A stretch of 64,000 nt of DNA from an uncultured Ilyobacter sp. (GCF_963668515.1 NZ_OY764866.1:248001-312000); one strand, 5' to 3'; shown: positions 8,401-17,540, numbered from the stretch's first letter. Program-made: numbers and translations. Notes: generated by a model not told the origin, from the sequence alone.

Positions 8401-8503
8401 CTAGCACCACAGGAATAAGTACTCTCATAAAAACCTCGCAAATTATTTGAACAACTTAATCTATTCTAAATATTTTTTACAAATTTTAATTTAGTTTTTT
8501 TAT

Positions 8504-9817
8504 TTAATCTTCCTCTTTACCCTCTATAATAAACTGTTTATATTTTTCCAAATCCTCAGGCTTCAAAAATGTTGTCACAAGAAGTCCCTCACCTGTGTAC
8601 TCCTGCTCCATTACCCTTGTACTATCAAGAATGTATGACGAAATATCTCCCCTTGAAAAAGGAATCAGCAGAGTCACCTCCTTGCTTGTTTTAAAAATTT
8701 CTTTTTCTATCTCTTTTAAAAGTTCCCCTATACCTTTCCCCTCTATGGCAGATATATATACAGACTTTTCAAAGATATCCCCTGTTTTTTCCAGTTCCTT
8801 AGAACTCACTTTATCTATCTTGTTGTAAACCACAAGGAAAGGAGTGTCCTTCACGTTCAGCTCCTCTACCACGTTTCTGGTAACCTTAAGCTGATGTTTA
8901 TAGTCCTCTCTAGATATATCCACCACATAGAGAAGCAGGCTAGCCTCTTCCACCTCTTCAAGAGTTGATTTAAAAGATTCTATAAGAGCATGGGGAAGCT
9001 TGCTGACAAAACCTACGGTATCTATGAGTATAAACTCTAGATTATCTTCAAGCTTTATCTTCCTGTGGAAGGGATCTAGAGTTGCAAAAAGCATATCTTT
9101 TACAAAGGACTTTGTCCTTGTATCTTCCTCTTCTCCCATCTGCATAAGGTGGTTCATGATTGTGGACTTCCCTGCATTGGTATAGCCCACAAGGGCCACC
9201 GTAGGTATAGAGGTTCTTTTACGCTGTTTTCTCTGAACTTCCCTCTGTTTTTTTACCTCTTCTAGTTCTTTTTCAATATCACTTATACGCTTTGATATTA
9301 CCCTTCTGTCTAGCTCTAGCTTTGTCTCTCCCAGACCTCTCGTCCCTATACCGGCACCTGTTCTAGAGAGTTCTCCCCCCAACCCTATGAGTCTCGGTTT
9401 CTGATACTTTAGCATCGCAAGTTCCACCTGGAGTTTCCCCTCTTTGGATTTTGCCCTGTGGCCAAATATATCTAAAATCAGGCTGGTCCTGTCTATAATC
9501 TCTACACCTATTATCCCCTCTAAATTACGAATCTGTATACCAGAGAGTTCATCATCAAAGATAACCATGTCTGCATTTTTTCTTATGGCCTGGTCTCTGA
9601 TCTCCTCTATTTTTCCCTTCCCCATATAGGTTGAGGATTCCATTCTTTCCCTGCTTTGAGTGATGATATCTACCACCTCTATACTCGCTGCACCTGCCAA
9701 CTCTTTTAGCTCATTTAGTGAATCCTCAAGGTTTATGCTCTCACCTTTTTGGTAGACATCTAGTCCTGCTAAAATAGCACGTCCCCTTATATTATATTCG
9801 CCGCTAATATTGATCAC
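8504..9817 (-). CDS. hflX: Ribosome-associated GTPase HflX
   Basis: 437 residues. HflX binds the 50S E-site region and splits stalled or hibernating ribosomes after stress, using GTP. The N-terminal HflX domain includes SSTYMGKGKIEEI and GIGTRGLGETKLELDRR (about residues 60-160), then a coiled linker, then the G domain with P-loop GYTNAGKST (about 210), DTVGFV (G3) and NKID (G4). Full length. The apparent start is GTG at 9817; the upstream ATG frame stops at once. Its ribosome binding site is weak (GATGAG). It lies upstream of the galE remnant on the same strand. Confidence 0.92.
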   Translation of the reverse strand: MINISGEYNIRGRAILAGLDVYQKGESINLEDSLNELKELAGAASIEVVDIITQSRERMESSTYMGKGKIEEIRDQAIRKNADMVIFDDELSGIQIRNLEGIIGVEIIDRTSLILDIFGHRAKSKEGKLQVELAMLKYQKPRLIGLGGELSRTGAGIGTRGLGETKLELDRRVISKRISDIEKELEEVKKQREVQRKQRKRTSIPTVALVGYTNAGKSTIMNHLMQMGEEEDTRTKSFVKDMLFATLDPFHRKIKLEDNLEFILIDTVGFVSKLPHALIESFKSTLEEVEEASLLLYVVDISREDYKHQLKVTRNVVEELNVKDTPFLVVYNKIDKVSSKELEKTGDIFEKSVYISAIEGKGIGELLKEIEKEIFKTSKEVTLLIPFSRGDISSYILDSTRVMEQEYTGEGLLVTTFLKPEDLEKYKQFIIEGKEED

Positions 9818-9887
9818 CTCATCTGAAAATATCTTTTACTATATCATACCAGTTTTTATATTTTTTATACATATAAATTGTATAATT

Positions 9888-10432
9888 AACCCAAGTTGCT
9901 ACTTCATTTTAAAAATGTATAACCCATTAAAAATAATAAAATTTTGAGTTCAAAAAACCTAGAAGTAACACTATGAATAGCTTTTGGCATCAGTCTATTT
10001 ATAGAACTTCCTACAGTTTCTATTACTTTCTTTTTATGTGAGGGAAAGAGTCAATTATAAATTCTTTGGTTTTAGATCTATTTTTATTATGTTCCATAAT
10101 GATATCCGTATTTTACTTGAGGTAGAACCTAACTGGGCCAGTCTTCTAGAGAATCTACTTTTAGAAAGAACATAATCAAAATGAGGATAATCTTCAAAAA
10201 AAGTTAAAGTTTTTTGGAAATTACCGTTAAAATATATTCTTGCGATTATAGCCGTTGTAATAACTTCAGCATCTTTCATTTTGGTTTGAGAACTCTCTTG
10301 ATGTCCAGTAAATTTAAGAATAAATTGAACAAATTCTAATATATTACAAATGTTGTCTTTCATATTTGCACTACTAAAGTTGTTATTTTTAGAGTATTTT
10401 ACCGCATAATTAGAAAGGTAGCAACTTAGGTT
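9888..10432 (+). mobile_element. Decayed IS982-family insertion sequence (source of the MITE ends)
   Basis: 545 bp bounded by AACCCAAGTTGCTACTT on the left and its near-complement AAGGTAGCAACTTAGGTT on the right, the same ends as the elements at 5007, 26154 and 61081. Inside, on the minus strand, sits the N-terminal third of an IS982-type transposase (10055-10363). A full IS982 is about 1 kb, so roughly half is deleted. It is the only one of the four elements with transposase sequence. Confidence 0.75.
10055..10363 (-). pseudogene. IS982-family transposase, N-terminal fragment
   Basis: 102 codons. The segment KDAEVITTAIIARIYFNGN followed by SKSRFSRRLAQLG matches the characteristic N-terminus of IS982 transposases (pattern SDSEIITIAL...LSKSRFNRRLH). 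The DDE catalytic core is absent: after about residue 90 the frame ends in unrelated residues (KIDLKPKNL). It cannot be active. Located within the element at 9888-10432. Confidence 0.75.
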
Positions 10433-10441
10433 AAATTATGA

Positions 10442-10462
10442 ATTATAATCTATAAAGGATTA
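10442..10462 (-). repeat. Iteron-like site outside the origin
   Basis: On the minus strand TAATCC, 8 bases, TTATAAT, which differs by one base from the origin iterons (TCATCC-N8-TTATAAT). It is also part of an AT-rich palindrome, so it may be a chance match. It lies 10 bases outside the IS982 remnant. Confidence 0.3.
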
Positions 10463-10498
10463 TAATTCATCTCATTAAAATCAACATAATTAAAAAGA

Positions 10499-10518
10499 GT
10501 GGGAAAGATTTCCCACCC
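10499..10518 (-). terminator. Terminator of the rubredoxin gene
   Basis: On the minus strand GTGGGAAA-TC-TTTCCCAC followed by TCTTTTT, seven bases after the rubredoxin stop codon. Confidence 0.85.
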
Positions 10519-10522
10519 AAAT

Positions 10523-10693
10523 TTAACAGCATCCAAGAGTATCTTCAAACTCATCTTTTCTAGCTGCACATACGGGACATAACCAATCTTCAGGTACATC
10601 CTCAAAACTTGTCCCAGGTTCTACTCCGTTTTCTGGATCGCCTCTTTCAGGATCATAAACATATCCACATATTGTACATACCCACTTTTTCAT
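10523..10693 (-). CDS. Rubredoxin
   Basis: 56 residues. A small cytoplasmic electron carrier with one Fe bound by four cysteines. Both knuckles are present: [11 protein letters not shown] (residues 4-14) and [13 protein letters not shown] (about 37-49). The signature stretch between them ([24 protein letters not shown]) is typical. The ATG at 10693 follows GGGGTGG. It is a monocistronic gene ended by the hairpin at 10499. In anaerobes rubredoxin passes electrons to rubrerythrin or oxygen and peroxide reductases, which fits the NiSOD elsewhere in the window. Confidence 0.95.
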   Translation of the reverse strand: MKKWVCTICGYVYDPERGDPENGVEPGTSFEDVPEDWLCPVCAARKDEFEDTLGCC

Positions 10694-10903
10694 GAAAACC
10701 ACCCCTTTTGTAATAATAGCTTATTTTAATGGCTTTTTAATGCATTTAATTTTAAATAACTGCAGCAAATATTTCCAAAAAATATTTTAAATCACATTCT
10801 TACCTTCCCTTATTTATCATAAAACGCCATCAATAAATGATACTCCATTAATCTAAAAAATTAAAATAAATTCTTTCTTAGTATCTATATTTTATCCTTA
10901 AAT

Positions 10904-11998
10904 TTATTCAGCCTCTGAAATTCCCTTTCTATCAAGTATCTTATAATATATTATTTTTATCATAGCAAATACAGGCACTCCTATTAGCATACCTACCGGT
11001 CCTCCTACGTTCCCTCCAATCAAAACTGCCGTTACGACCCAAAATGGATTCATCCCAACTGAATTTCCCAAAATTTTAGGTCCCAAAATCCAGCTGTCTA
11101 TCTGCTGTGCCACCAATATTGCTATCCACATTGGTATGACTTTCAAGGGTAACGTAAATAGCACCAGTACCGTACTTATAATCCCTGCTATTATTGACCC
11201 TATATAGGGTATCATGTTGCCCAGACCTATGACAAAGGATATTAAAACGGTATAAGGCACATTTGTGAAAAACATTATTATAAAGCATACCACTCCCACA
11301 CAGAGTGAAACTAGCGACCTTCCTGTTAAATAATTAAGAAAAATTTTTCTGCTTTCAAAAAGAAAATCTAGAGTTTCACTAACAGCTTCTTTTTTCAAAG
11401 TAATAGACAGAGTTTTCCTGATAAACTTTATAAAATATTCCTTATATAATAAGAAATATACTGCAATTAAAAAACCAAAAAATACGTCCACTATTGAAAA
11501 GGTCAATTTGACTACTTTTTCTAAAAAACTAGTCACCAAAGATTGGGTATTAGCTATCTGGGAACCTATAAAAGTTGTGAGGTTTTCCTTTAAAAGTTTT
11601 TCATCTAAAAAGGTTAACCTATTTTTATTGGCTTCAAATACCTTAATGACCCACGTTTGAGATTTAGTTTTCATCTGAGGAAAACTTTCTATCAATTCAC
11701 CCACACTCTCTGAAAGAGGTGGTATGACTATGAAAAAAACACCCATAAAAATAAAAACAAAGATCAAAAGTGAAAAGGCTATCCCCAATTTTCTTCCAAA
11801 ATTAAATTTATTTGAGAAAAAAGTTATTATTGGTTCCAAAATCATTGCAATTACAAGTCCGTAAATAAAAGGCTGAATATATTTATAAAAACTATTCATT
11901 ATTAATTTTAAGTTTTCCAAATCTTGAAAAAAACTTTGAATTATCACAAGAAACAGCCCTATTAAAAAGAATTTTATATAAAATTTATCATCTCTCAT
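10904..11998 (-). CDS. AI-2E family (PerM/YdiK-like) transporter
   Basis: 364 residues with about seven to eight membrane segments. Family features: an N-terminal hairpin of two membrane helices (FFLIGLFLVIIQSF, YIQPFIYGLVIAMILEPII), a soluble middle region (about 85-150), and the conserved C-terminal block with GLGNMIPYIGSIIAGIISTVL, QQIDSWILGPKILGNSVGMNPFWV and GGPVGMLIGVPVFA. Members export autoinducer-2 or act as Na+/H+ antiporters; the substrate here is unknown. The ATG at 11998 follows GGAGG. Confidence 0.85.
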   Translation of the reverse strand: MRDDKFYIKFFLIGLFLVIIQSFFQDLENLKLIMNSFYKYIQPFIYGLVIAMILEPIITFFSNKFNFGRKLGIAFSLLIFVFIFMGVFFIVIPPLSESVGELIESFPQMKTKSQTWVIKVFEANKNRLTFLDEKLLKENLTTFIGSQIANTQSLVTSFLEKVVKLTFSIVDVFFGFLIAVYFLLYKEYFIKFIRKTLSITLKKEAVSETLDFLFESRKIFLNYLTGRSLVSLCVGVVCFIIMFFTNVPYTVLISFVIGLGNMIPYIGSIIAGIISTVLVLFTLPLKVIPMWIAILVAQQIDSWILGPKILGNSVGMNPFWVVTAVLIGGNVGGPVGMLIGVPVFAMIKIIYYKILDRKGISEAE

Positions 11999-12089
11999 TA
12001 TACCTCCAACTATAATTTAATGGTTTATCCTAGATTATCGAGGAGAAATCCCTCCATGGTAGCTAGGTTCATAGCAGCCTTTTTTATTG

Positions 12090-12382
12090 TCACATGTCTG
12101 AATTATAGTTCAGTTTAGCCACCATGTCTTCTAGCCCATTTTTCATTACTTCACTCTTGTTATATTTTTTCATTCTATCTATAAAGTCGATTACCTTATC
12201 AAATAACTCCGTCTTCTTTAATTTTTCATTGTCCCAATTTTCATCACATTGGACCAAGCCCATGTATTCCATATACCTCTGGAATGTTCTCAGGAAATTG
12301 ATTCTTCCAAAAACTCCCCTTTTAGTCTCCCATTCTTGCCCTAAAAAATCACATCCTTGCTATCTATTTTTAATTTTCTCAT
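12090..12382 (-). pseudogene. Unrecognised small gene with one frameshift
   Basis: Reading from an ATG at 12382 (MRKLKIDSKDVIF) the frame stops after 13 codons, but the next frame continues without a break as LGQEWETKRGVFGRINFLRTFQRYMEYMGL and on to NYNSDM, ending at 12090. One frameshift near 12345 would restore a protein of about 98 residues. The family is unknown. It is the third decayed gene in a same-strand series (zinc ribbon, PC4-like, this one). Confidence 0.5.
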
Positions 12383-12413
12383 AACTTTTAGTAATTTATA
12401 AAGTATCTATTGC

Positions 12414-12632
12414 TTATTGAATTTCACTCACTATCTCCAGGAGCATCTTGGCTTCTTCCTTGGACAACGTAATACCCTTCCCCATCTTCTCATGGTTTGA
12501 ATCCCAGTCTCTGATCTCTATTTTAGGTGCTCTGTTGTTCCAGGATACAAGGTTTACCGCTTTCTTTCATCCCTTTGCACCTTCACCGATTACTCCAAGA
12601 TTTTATACTATTTCAAATTTAATGTCAGCCAT
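12414..12632 (-). pseudogene. YdbC/PC4-like ssDNA-binding protein, broken by two stops
   Basis: From ATG 12632 (with GGAGAG upstream) the translation is MADIKFEIV*NLGVIGEGAKG*KKAVNLVSW followed by NNRAPKIEIRDWDSNHEKMGKGITLSKEE and ending at 12414. This is a complete PC4-fold protein of the bacterial YdbC type (core RAPKxDIRDWxPxHEKMGKGITLTKEE), about 72 codons. The stops replace codon 10 (TAA, expected Glu) and codon 22 (TGA, expected Trp). PC4-like proteins bind single-stranded DNA. Otherwise well conserved, so the inactivation looks recent. Confidence 0.8.
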
Positions 12633-12648
12633 AATACTCTCCTTGATT

Positions 12649-13229
12649 TCATCTGAATTTTTGTTCTGTTATTGACTCCATTGTAGAACAGAAGAAATCC
12701 AATTCTTCTGGGAATTTGTTGTGCCCATACTTTTTAAAAGTTTTTTATCTGTCCTTATCTCAATCTCCCATTGGGTTCCATCATTTACATTCGGTTCTAC
12801 ATACCTAGATTTTCAATTCAAAAGATTAGCTTTTTTCAGATGATCTATAAAATTTTCAGATGAGGAGGGATTCAATAATTTTCCACTTTTTTTATCTTTT
12901 CCGCCTAATGTAAAATCCCATGTAGCTTTAAGTTTTGTAAGATTTATAATAACCCCATAGTATTCTGAAGGATATCCTCCTACAGAGGCTTTAATAATTT
13001 TTATTTTTCTGTAAACTTCATCTATAGCTTGCTGGCGGTTCCATTCATATCTACAATCTTTGCAAAAATACTCTGGGTTGTTGTTGTTTAAATCGCAACC
13101 ACCGAGTTTTGCCTTTCCAGCCTCGGCTTCTAGAAAAAGTTTGTGGGTGGGCATTCCGTAAATAATTTTAACTGAATTCTTTGAGCAGCACTTTGGGCAC
13201 TGCTTATAAATTATGGGCACTTTCTGCAC
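12649..13229 (-). pseudogene. Zinc-ribbon protein of unknown function, broken by one stop and one frameshift
   Basis: Codons 1-138 from ATG 13229 are open: two CxxC pairs (CPKCCSKNSV and YFCKDCRYEW) frame a segment with GKAKLGGCDLNNNNPEYFC, typical of a zinc-ribbon family common in Firmicutes. A TGA at 12811-12813 sits where a Trp is plausible, and the frame continues as YVEPNVNDGTQWEIEIRTDKK. After a +1 shift near 12716 it resumes as NKFPEELDFFCSTMES and ends at 12649. The DGTQWxLEI...SYGSNxYPENFDEF tail is normal for this family, so the parent gene was about 193 codons. It ends 17 bases before the PC4-like gene. Confidence 0.65.
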
Positions 13230-13247
13230 CTCCTATACTTCATTACT

Positions 13248-13721
13248 TTATGCTACCATCTCTTCACACATTAACTTTACCTGTCTCAAAACAGTATCTA
13301 GAGCTTTTTCTCTACCCTTTGGCGGATAGTCGTATTTCTTTAGAAGCCTCTTGATACTGATTCTCATAGCTGCCCTTGCACTTTCTTTATCGTACCAATC
13401 CACCTTGAGATTGGCCTTTATAAACCGTGTAAGTTCTATCGCTATAGCTTTTAGGGTATCATAGAAGGCTATCTCGTCATCAGTCAGTCCGAGATCATTA
13501 TTTTTATTATGCATCTCTTAAAACTCTTTTGCCATTTTACGGATTTTAGGAAGCATATCCTTTTCTTTCTGAGTCTTTACTTTTTTTCCTTCTGTCCTCC
13601 CTATTTGACTACCTCTGACTCTTGCTTCTCTAGGACCTTCCTTGGTCCTCTGCCTAAGATCATCTACTTCCCTTATGAGATGCTCAAAAGTCCTCTTTAT
13701 ATCATCTGTGGCTTTTGGCAA
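13248..13721 (-). pseudogene. hsdR: C-terminal remnant of a type I restriction endonuclease HsdR
   Basis: Codons from 13514 down read NDLGLTDDEIAFYDTLKAI, then DWYDKESARAAMRISIKRLLKKYDYPPKGREKALDTVLRQVKLM, which is the extreme C-terminal domain of HsdR (pattern LGLTDDExAFYDAL ... RVLVKRLLRKYGYPP). The upstream part ends LPKIRKMAKEF and is in the same frame, separated by a single TAA at about 13515-13517, as expected for ELIxMAKEF-x-E. No helicase or nuclease part of HsdR remains and no hsdM or hsdS is seen. It is a dead leftover of a restriction-modification locus. Confidence 0.7.
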
Positions 13722-14153
13722 CCTGGAACTTCTCCAGAGCTCTCAGAATGTCTTTTAAGAGCTCAGGAACTGCTCCCCTCACCACCAGATTGTTCCAAAG
13801 CTCTATCATAGGCTTCTGAATCTATATGTCTCTCCTTAAGAAAACTGTCCAACATAATGTAGCCTATCCAACACTTTACTTGTAAAGAAAAAAATAAAAT
13901 AATCATAATATTTGGTTCTTTAATGGATATTAAAGATTAAAAGAGAAGTAAAATTCTGCCACTATAAAGCTAACCATAGTTTAATGTTCCACTCTTAAAA
14001 TATTTTAAAAACTACAGTATAATATTTTAACATGCGTGTTATATACTATATATATTTTAAAAGATCAGATAAAGATGTTTCTAAATAAACTTTTGTTGAA
14101 TAGGGACATTTTTCATTATAAATTTTAAATAATTGAAAAAGGAGTGATTAAAA
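13722..14153. other. Gene-free stretch, partly decayed coding sequence
   Basis: 13725-13855 has short minus-strand pieces (MLDSFLKERHIDSEAYDRAL; ELLKDILRALEKFQVAK) in different frames, probably more of the decayed gene upstream of the HsdR tail. 13860-14153 is very AT-rich and I see nothing coding in it. Confidence 0.35.
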
Positions 14154-14447
14154 ATGGTAGAAGTAGCGAAATATACATTAGGAGGAAATATGTTACCTTG
14201 TGACAAGAATTCTGCAATTACAGACGTAGAAAAGTATATATTAAAAAAAGGAAATATATCACCCTCTAACAAATATACTACAAAAACTTTCAAGGAATAT
14301 TATACGTTATGGAAACAAATAAATAAAAGAAGTGAAATGACGGGAGATGTTATATTTTCAGACTATGAAGCTGTTAAAGTTAATCAACGTCTGGAGGACT
14401 GGAAAAACAAAAGGGTCTATTTTGGAAAAAGAGTTGAAATATATTAA
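14154..14447 (+). CDS. Small protein of unknown function
   Basis: 97 residues. ATG 14154 has an excellent ribosome binding site (AAAGGAGTG). I do not recognise the family. The first half contains two related segments, KYTLGGNMLPCDKNSAIT and KYILKKGNISPSNKYTTK, suggesting an internal duplication. The second half is rich in charged and aromatic residues (FKEYYTLWKQINKRSEMTG, RLEDWKNKRVYFGKR). No signal peptide or membrane segment. It is on the opposite strand to the decayed genes around it and just before an IS256 remnant, so it belongs to an accessory region. Confidence 0.5.
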   Translation: MVEVAKYTLGGNMLPCDKNSAITDVEKYILKKGNISPSNKYTTKTFKEYYTLWKQINKRSEMTGDVIFSDYEAVKVNQRLEDWKNKRVYFGKRVEIY

Positions 14448-14555
14448 TTTAAGGGATTATCCCGAATTTAGTGTAAATTTAATATGATCTTCCTAGTCAT
14501 TAGAAGTATAATCTATTGATTGGGAAGGTTTTTTTTGAGTAGAAAAGTTAAAAAT

Positions 14556-15450
14556 ATGAATCCTTTAGTTAAGAAAATTTTTCAGGAGAAGGATATCCAA
14601 AACATTGCTGACGTGCAAGACCTTATGAAAGATATGTTTAAGGATATGGTGTCTCTCATGCTTGGAGCTGAAATGGATGAAGCAAACCAGTGGAAATCAA
14701 GGCCATTAAAAGTGTGTTATCCCTTTGTTTTTTCTAGATGCAACTCATTTTAATGTTAAAACAAATGGGAAGGTAATAAATAAAGCAGCTTACATAATTG
14801 TAGGAATTGATCTAGAAGGGAAGAAAGATATATTAAGTATTACAGTTGGAGAAAATGAAAGTTCTAAGTTCTGGTTAAAGGAAATAGGTATTCTCAGATC
14901 TAGAGGCGTAGAAGAAATATTCATTGCATCCGTTGATGGATTACCTGGTTTCAAAGAGACAATTAATACAATATACCCTGATACAAAGGTTCAGAGATGT
15001 ATTGTGCATCAGATCAGAAACACATTAAGATTTTTAAATTACAAGGAGAGGAAACTATTGGCTCAGGAACTCAAGGATGTTTACAGAGCACATGACGCTG
15101 AGGCTGGCTTTAGTTCACTGGAAAGACTGAATAAGGAATACCCTGAATATTCCCCAGCGCTAAAATCATGATATGACAATTGGAATGAATTGAGTCACTT
15201 TTTTGAGTACCCACAGGAGATCAGGAACATAATTTATACCACGAATACCATTGAGAGTATAAACAGTCAATTCAAAAAAGTTAGCCGCTCTAAGTCTATT
15301 TTCCCAACGGATGACTCTCTTCAAAGGGTTCTTTATCTGGCTTCCAAAAACATGTTAAAAAAATGGACTCAGAAAATCAGAGGTTGGAAAAAGATACTCA
15401 GAATGTTAGTAGTAGTTTATCCTGAAAAGATGGATAAATATTTAATTTAA
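14556..15450 (+). pseudogene. IS256-family (Mutator-type) transposase, disrupted
   Basis: N-terminal piece MNPLVKKIFQEKDIQNIADV to GAEMDEANQW, then a jump to KSRPLKVCYPFVF followed by the DDE-core start FLDATHFNVK in another frame. About 100 codons between them are missing, and one extra T at about 14735 shifts frame. The core continues (ASVDGLPGFKETI, VQRCIVHQIRNTLRF) to a TGA at about 15169, where the family has Trp (SW..NW), then DNWNELSHFFEYPQEIRNII and TTNTIESINSQFKK to a TAA at 15450. It cannot make an active transposase. I did not find clear terminal inverted repeats. Confidence 0.85.
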
Positions 15451-15454
15451 AAAT

Positions 15455-15480
15455 GGGGTTCCAGCTGGAACCCCAATAAA
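15455..15480 (-). terminator. Terminator of guaA
   Basis: Perfect palindrome GGGGTTCCAGCTGGAACCCC (15455-15474). On the minus strand it is followed by ATTTTTAAATT. It lies 45 bases past the guaA stop and also just past the IS256 remnant, so it may serve both strands. Confidence 0.75.
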
Positions 15481-15519
15481 TAACTAGGAATATAATTTAC
15501 ACGTAATTTGGGAAAGACC

Positions 15520-17058
15520 CTATTCCCACTCTATTGTTGCAGGTGGCTTTGAAGAAATATCATAGGTCATTCTATTTATACCCTTTACTTCATTTATTAT
15601 TCTATTTGAAACTTTTTCCAAAAAATCATATGGAAGTCTAGACCATGTTGCCGTCATGAAGTCTGTAGTATCTGCAGACCTCAGTACAGCTGTGTATTCA
15701 TAGGTTCTTTCGTCTCCCATTACCCCTACAGATTTTACAGGTAGTAGTACAACAAAGGCCTGGCTTACCTTGCTGTAAAGACCTTCATTTCTTAGCGCCT
15801 TTATAAATATATCATCAGCTTCTCTTAAAATATCTGCCTTTTCTCTGGTGACCTCTCCTAAAATTCTGATTCCTAAACCCGGTCCTGGAAAAGGATGTCT
15901 GTCGATCATATGATCTGGGATTCCTAACTCTCTTCCCACTTGTCTTACCTCATCTTTGAATAACTCTCTTAGAGGTTCTAATAGTTCAAATTCCATCTCT
16001 TCAGGAAGTCCACCAACATTATGGTGAGATTTTATTGTTGCAGAAGGACCTTTTACAGATTGAGATTCTATTACATCAGGATAAATTGTTCCCTGGGCAA
16101 GAAAATCTGCATCTTTAAATTTTCTCTTTTGATCTTCAAAAATATAAATGAACTCTCTACCGATTATTTTTCTTTTCTCTTCTGGATCACTTACCCCAGC
16201 TAGCTTAGAAAGAAACCTATCTTCTGCATCTATACACTCTATATTTATATTGTAGTGTTCGCCATAAGTCTCCATTACCTTTTTGGCTTCATCTTTCCTC
16301 ATAAGGCCTGTATCTACGAAGAAGCAGCTAAGCTGGTCCCCTATAGCCTCATGTATAAGAACCGCTGCAACTGATGAGTCAACTCCTCCCGAAAGAGCAA
16401 GTATTACCTTCTTGTTTCCGACCTTTTCTCTTATCTCCTTCACTGTTGCTTCTATGTAATTTCCCATAGACCAGTTTTTTTCGCATTTTGCTACATTGAA
16501 GACAAAATTTTCAAGCATCTGTTTTCCATAAACAGAGTGAGTTACCTCTGGATGGAATTGTACACAATAAAAGTCTCTGTCTGCATCGCAAATTGTAGCT
16601 ATAGAAGAATCTGTATGGGCTATCTGTTCAAATCCTTTTGCTATCTCAGTTACGTGATCTCCGTGACTCATCCAAACCTGTGAATTATCAGGTACACAGT
16701 CAAAGAAAGGGTTTTTCTTGTCATCTATTAAGAGTTCAGCCTTTCCAAACTCCTGTTTATCAGCCTTTGCTACTTTTCCTCCAAGAAGGTGCATTGTTAA
16801 CTGCATTCCATAGCATATTCCCAAAACAGGTATCCCCAGTTCATATATCTCTTTATCTATAGTAGGGGCATCATCGAGATATACCGAAGCTGGTCCCCCA
16901 GATAAAATTATACCATTTGGTTCTCTCTCTTTGATTTTTTCAAGGTCTTCAAAATAAGGCACGACTTCTGCATAAACACCCATCTCTCTTACTCTTCTCG
17001 CAATAAGTTGGTTGTACTGTGAACCAAAATCTAATATGACGATACTGTTTTTTTTCAT
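15520..17058 (-). CDS. guaA: GMP synthase (glutamine-hydrolysing)
   Basis: 512 residues. Converts XMP, ATP and glutamine to GMP in the cytoplasm, the last step of de novo guanine nucleotide synthesis. The class I glutamine amidotransferase domain (1-190) has GICYGMQ (nucleophile Cys) and HPEVTHS; the ATP-pyrophosphatase domain (about 200-390) has the PP-loop ALSGGVDSSV; the C-terminal dimerisation domain ends DISSKPPATIEWE. Length is standard. The ATG at 17058 follows GGAGG. A guanine riboswitch with an attenuator fills the leader (17067-17229). guaB at 57618 has the same control. Confidence 0.97.
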   Translation of the reverse strand: MKKNSIVILDFGSQYNQLIARRVREMGVYAEVVPYFEDLEKIKEREPNGIILSGGPASVYLDDAPTIDKEIYELGIPVLGICYGMQLTMHLLGGKVAKADKQEFGKAELLIDDKKNPFFDCVPDNSQVWMSHGDHVTEIAKGFEQIAHTDSSIATICDADRDFYCVQFHPEVTHSVYGKQMLENFVFNVAKCEKNWSMGNYIEATVKEIREKVGNKKVILALSGGVDSSVAAVLIHEAIGDQLSCFFVDTGLMRKDEAKKVMETYGEHYNINIECIDAEDRFLSKLAGVSDPEEKRKIIGREFIYIFEDQKRKFKDADFLAQGTIYPDVIESQSVKGPSATIKSHHNVGGLPEEMEFELLEPLRELFKDEVRQVGRELGIPDHMIDRHPFPGPGLGIRILGEVTREKADILREADDIFIKALRNEGLYSKVSQAFVVLLPVKSVGVMGDERTYEYTAVLRSADTTDFMTATWSRLPYDFLEKVSNRIINEVKGINRMTYDISSKPPATIEWE

Positions 17059-17066
17059 TCAAAACC

Positions 17067-17229
17067 TCCAAAATAATATTAAAAAAAAGTTCAAGTTTAT
17101 GCTCTATCTTACCATTTTCAAAGTACGAAAAGCGTATACTTAAACCCTACCTAAGTCATTCCACCTCTCATAGAGACTAATTTAAGGTTAGTCGTAGATA
17201 CACCGCACCGTATTTGCAGTTTATATGAG
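17067..17229 (-). promoter_or_regulatory. Purine (guanine-type) riboswitch and attenuator of guaA
   Basis: Aptamer at 17167-17229 (minus strand): P1 CTCATA/TATGAG, J1/2 TATAA, P2 loop AAATACGGT, J2/3 GTATCTAC, P3 ACTAA/TTAGT with loop CCTTAAA, and the specificity base before the 3' P1 strand is C (CTATGAG), which predicts guanine rather than adenine. The only deviation in the J2/3 core is A for the flipped-out U48. Downstream, GTTTAAGT can pair with ACTTGAAC directly before eight T residues (ending near 17067), a terminator expected to form when guanine is bound. The aptamer is 63 bases. Confidence 0.85.
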
Positions 17230-17391
17230 CAATATTTTTTTGTAACAAAATAAAATTGTGACCAATATAAAGGTTATAAGTCACATTTTTAGTGTTATTA
17301 ATTAAATTTATATTTAAAAAATATAACACGTAAAGCATTATTTTGTCAATCATTAAAAGAACAGTGAACTGTCATAAGAATTTATGCCCAA

Positions 17392-17420
17392 TTGACATTT
17401 GATATAATTCATGTTATATA
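17392..17420 (+). promoter_or_regulatory. Probable xpt promoter
   Basis: TTGACA (17392-17397), 17-base spacer, TATATA (17415-17420), about 120 bases upstream of xpt. The leader contains a small hairpin TTGCTA/TAGCAA near 17495. I see no purine aptamer on this strand. Confidence 0.55.
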
Positions 17421-17540
17421 TGACAAAAGTTTATTTAAAAAAATATAGTCCATTTAGAGCTATGATAACAAATTTACGAAACATCTTTATGGATTGCTAA
17501 CCTTAGCAAAATAATATATTTATTATTCAGGAGGAGAGAA

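Noticed and set aside
13248..13860. A functional type I restriction system
   Set aside because: Only the HsdR C-terminal part remains, split by a stop, and no hsdM or hsdS is present.
12090..15450. Active UGA-Trp recoding in this organism
   Set aside because: TGA acts as the normal stop elsewhere (for example the gene ending at 8124), and the same region has TAA stops and frameshifts, so decay is the simpler reading.
17230..17540. A purine riboswitch on the plus strand for xpt
   Set aside because: No P1-J2/3-P3 pattern was found on that strand; only a promoter and a small hairpin are visible.
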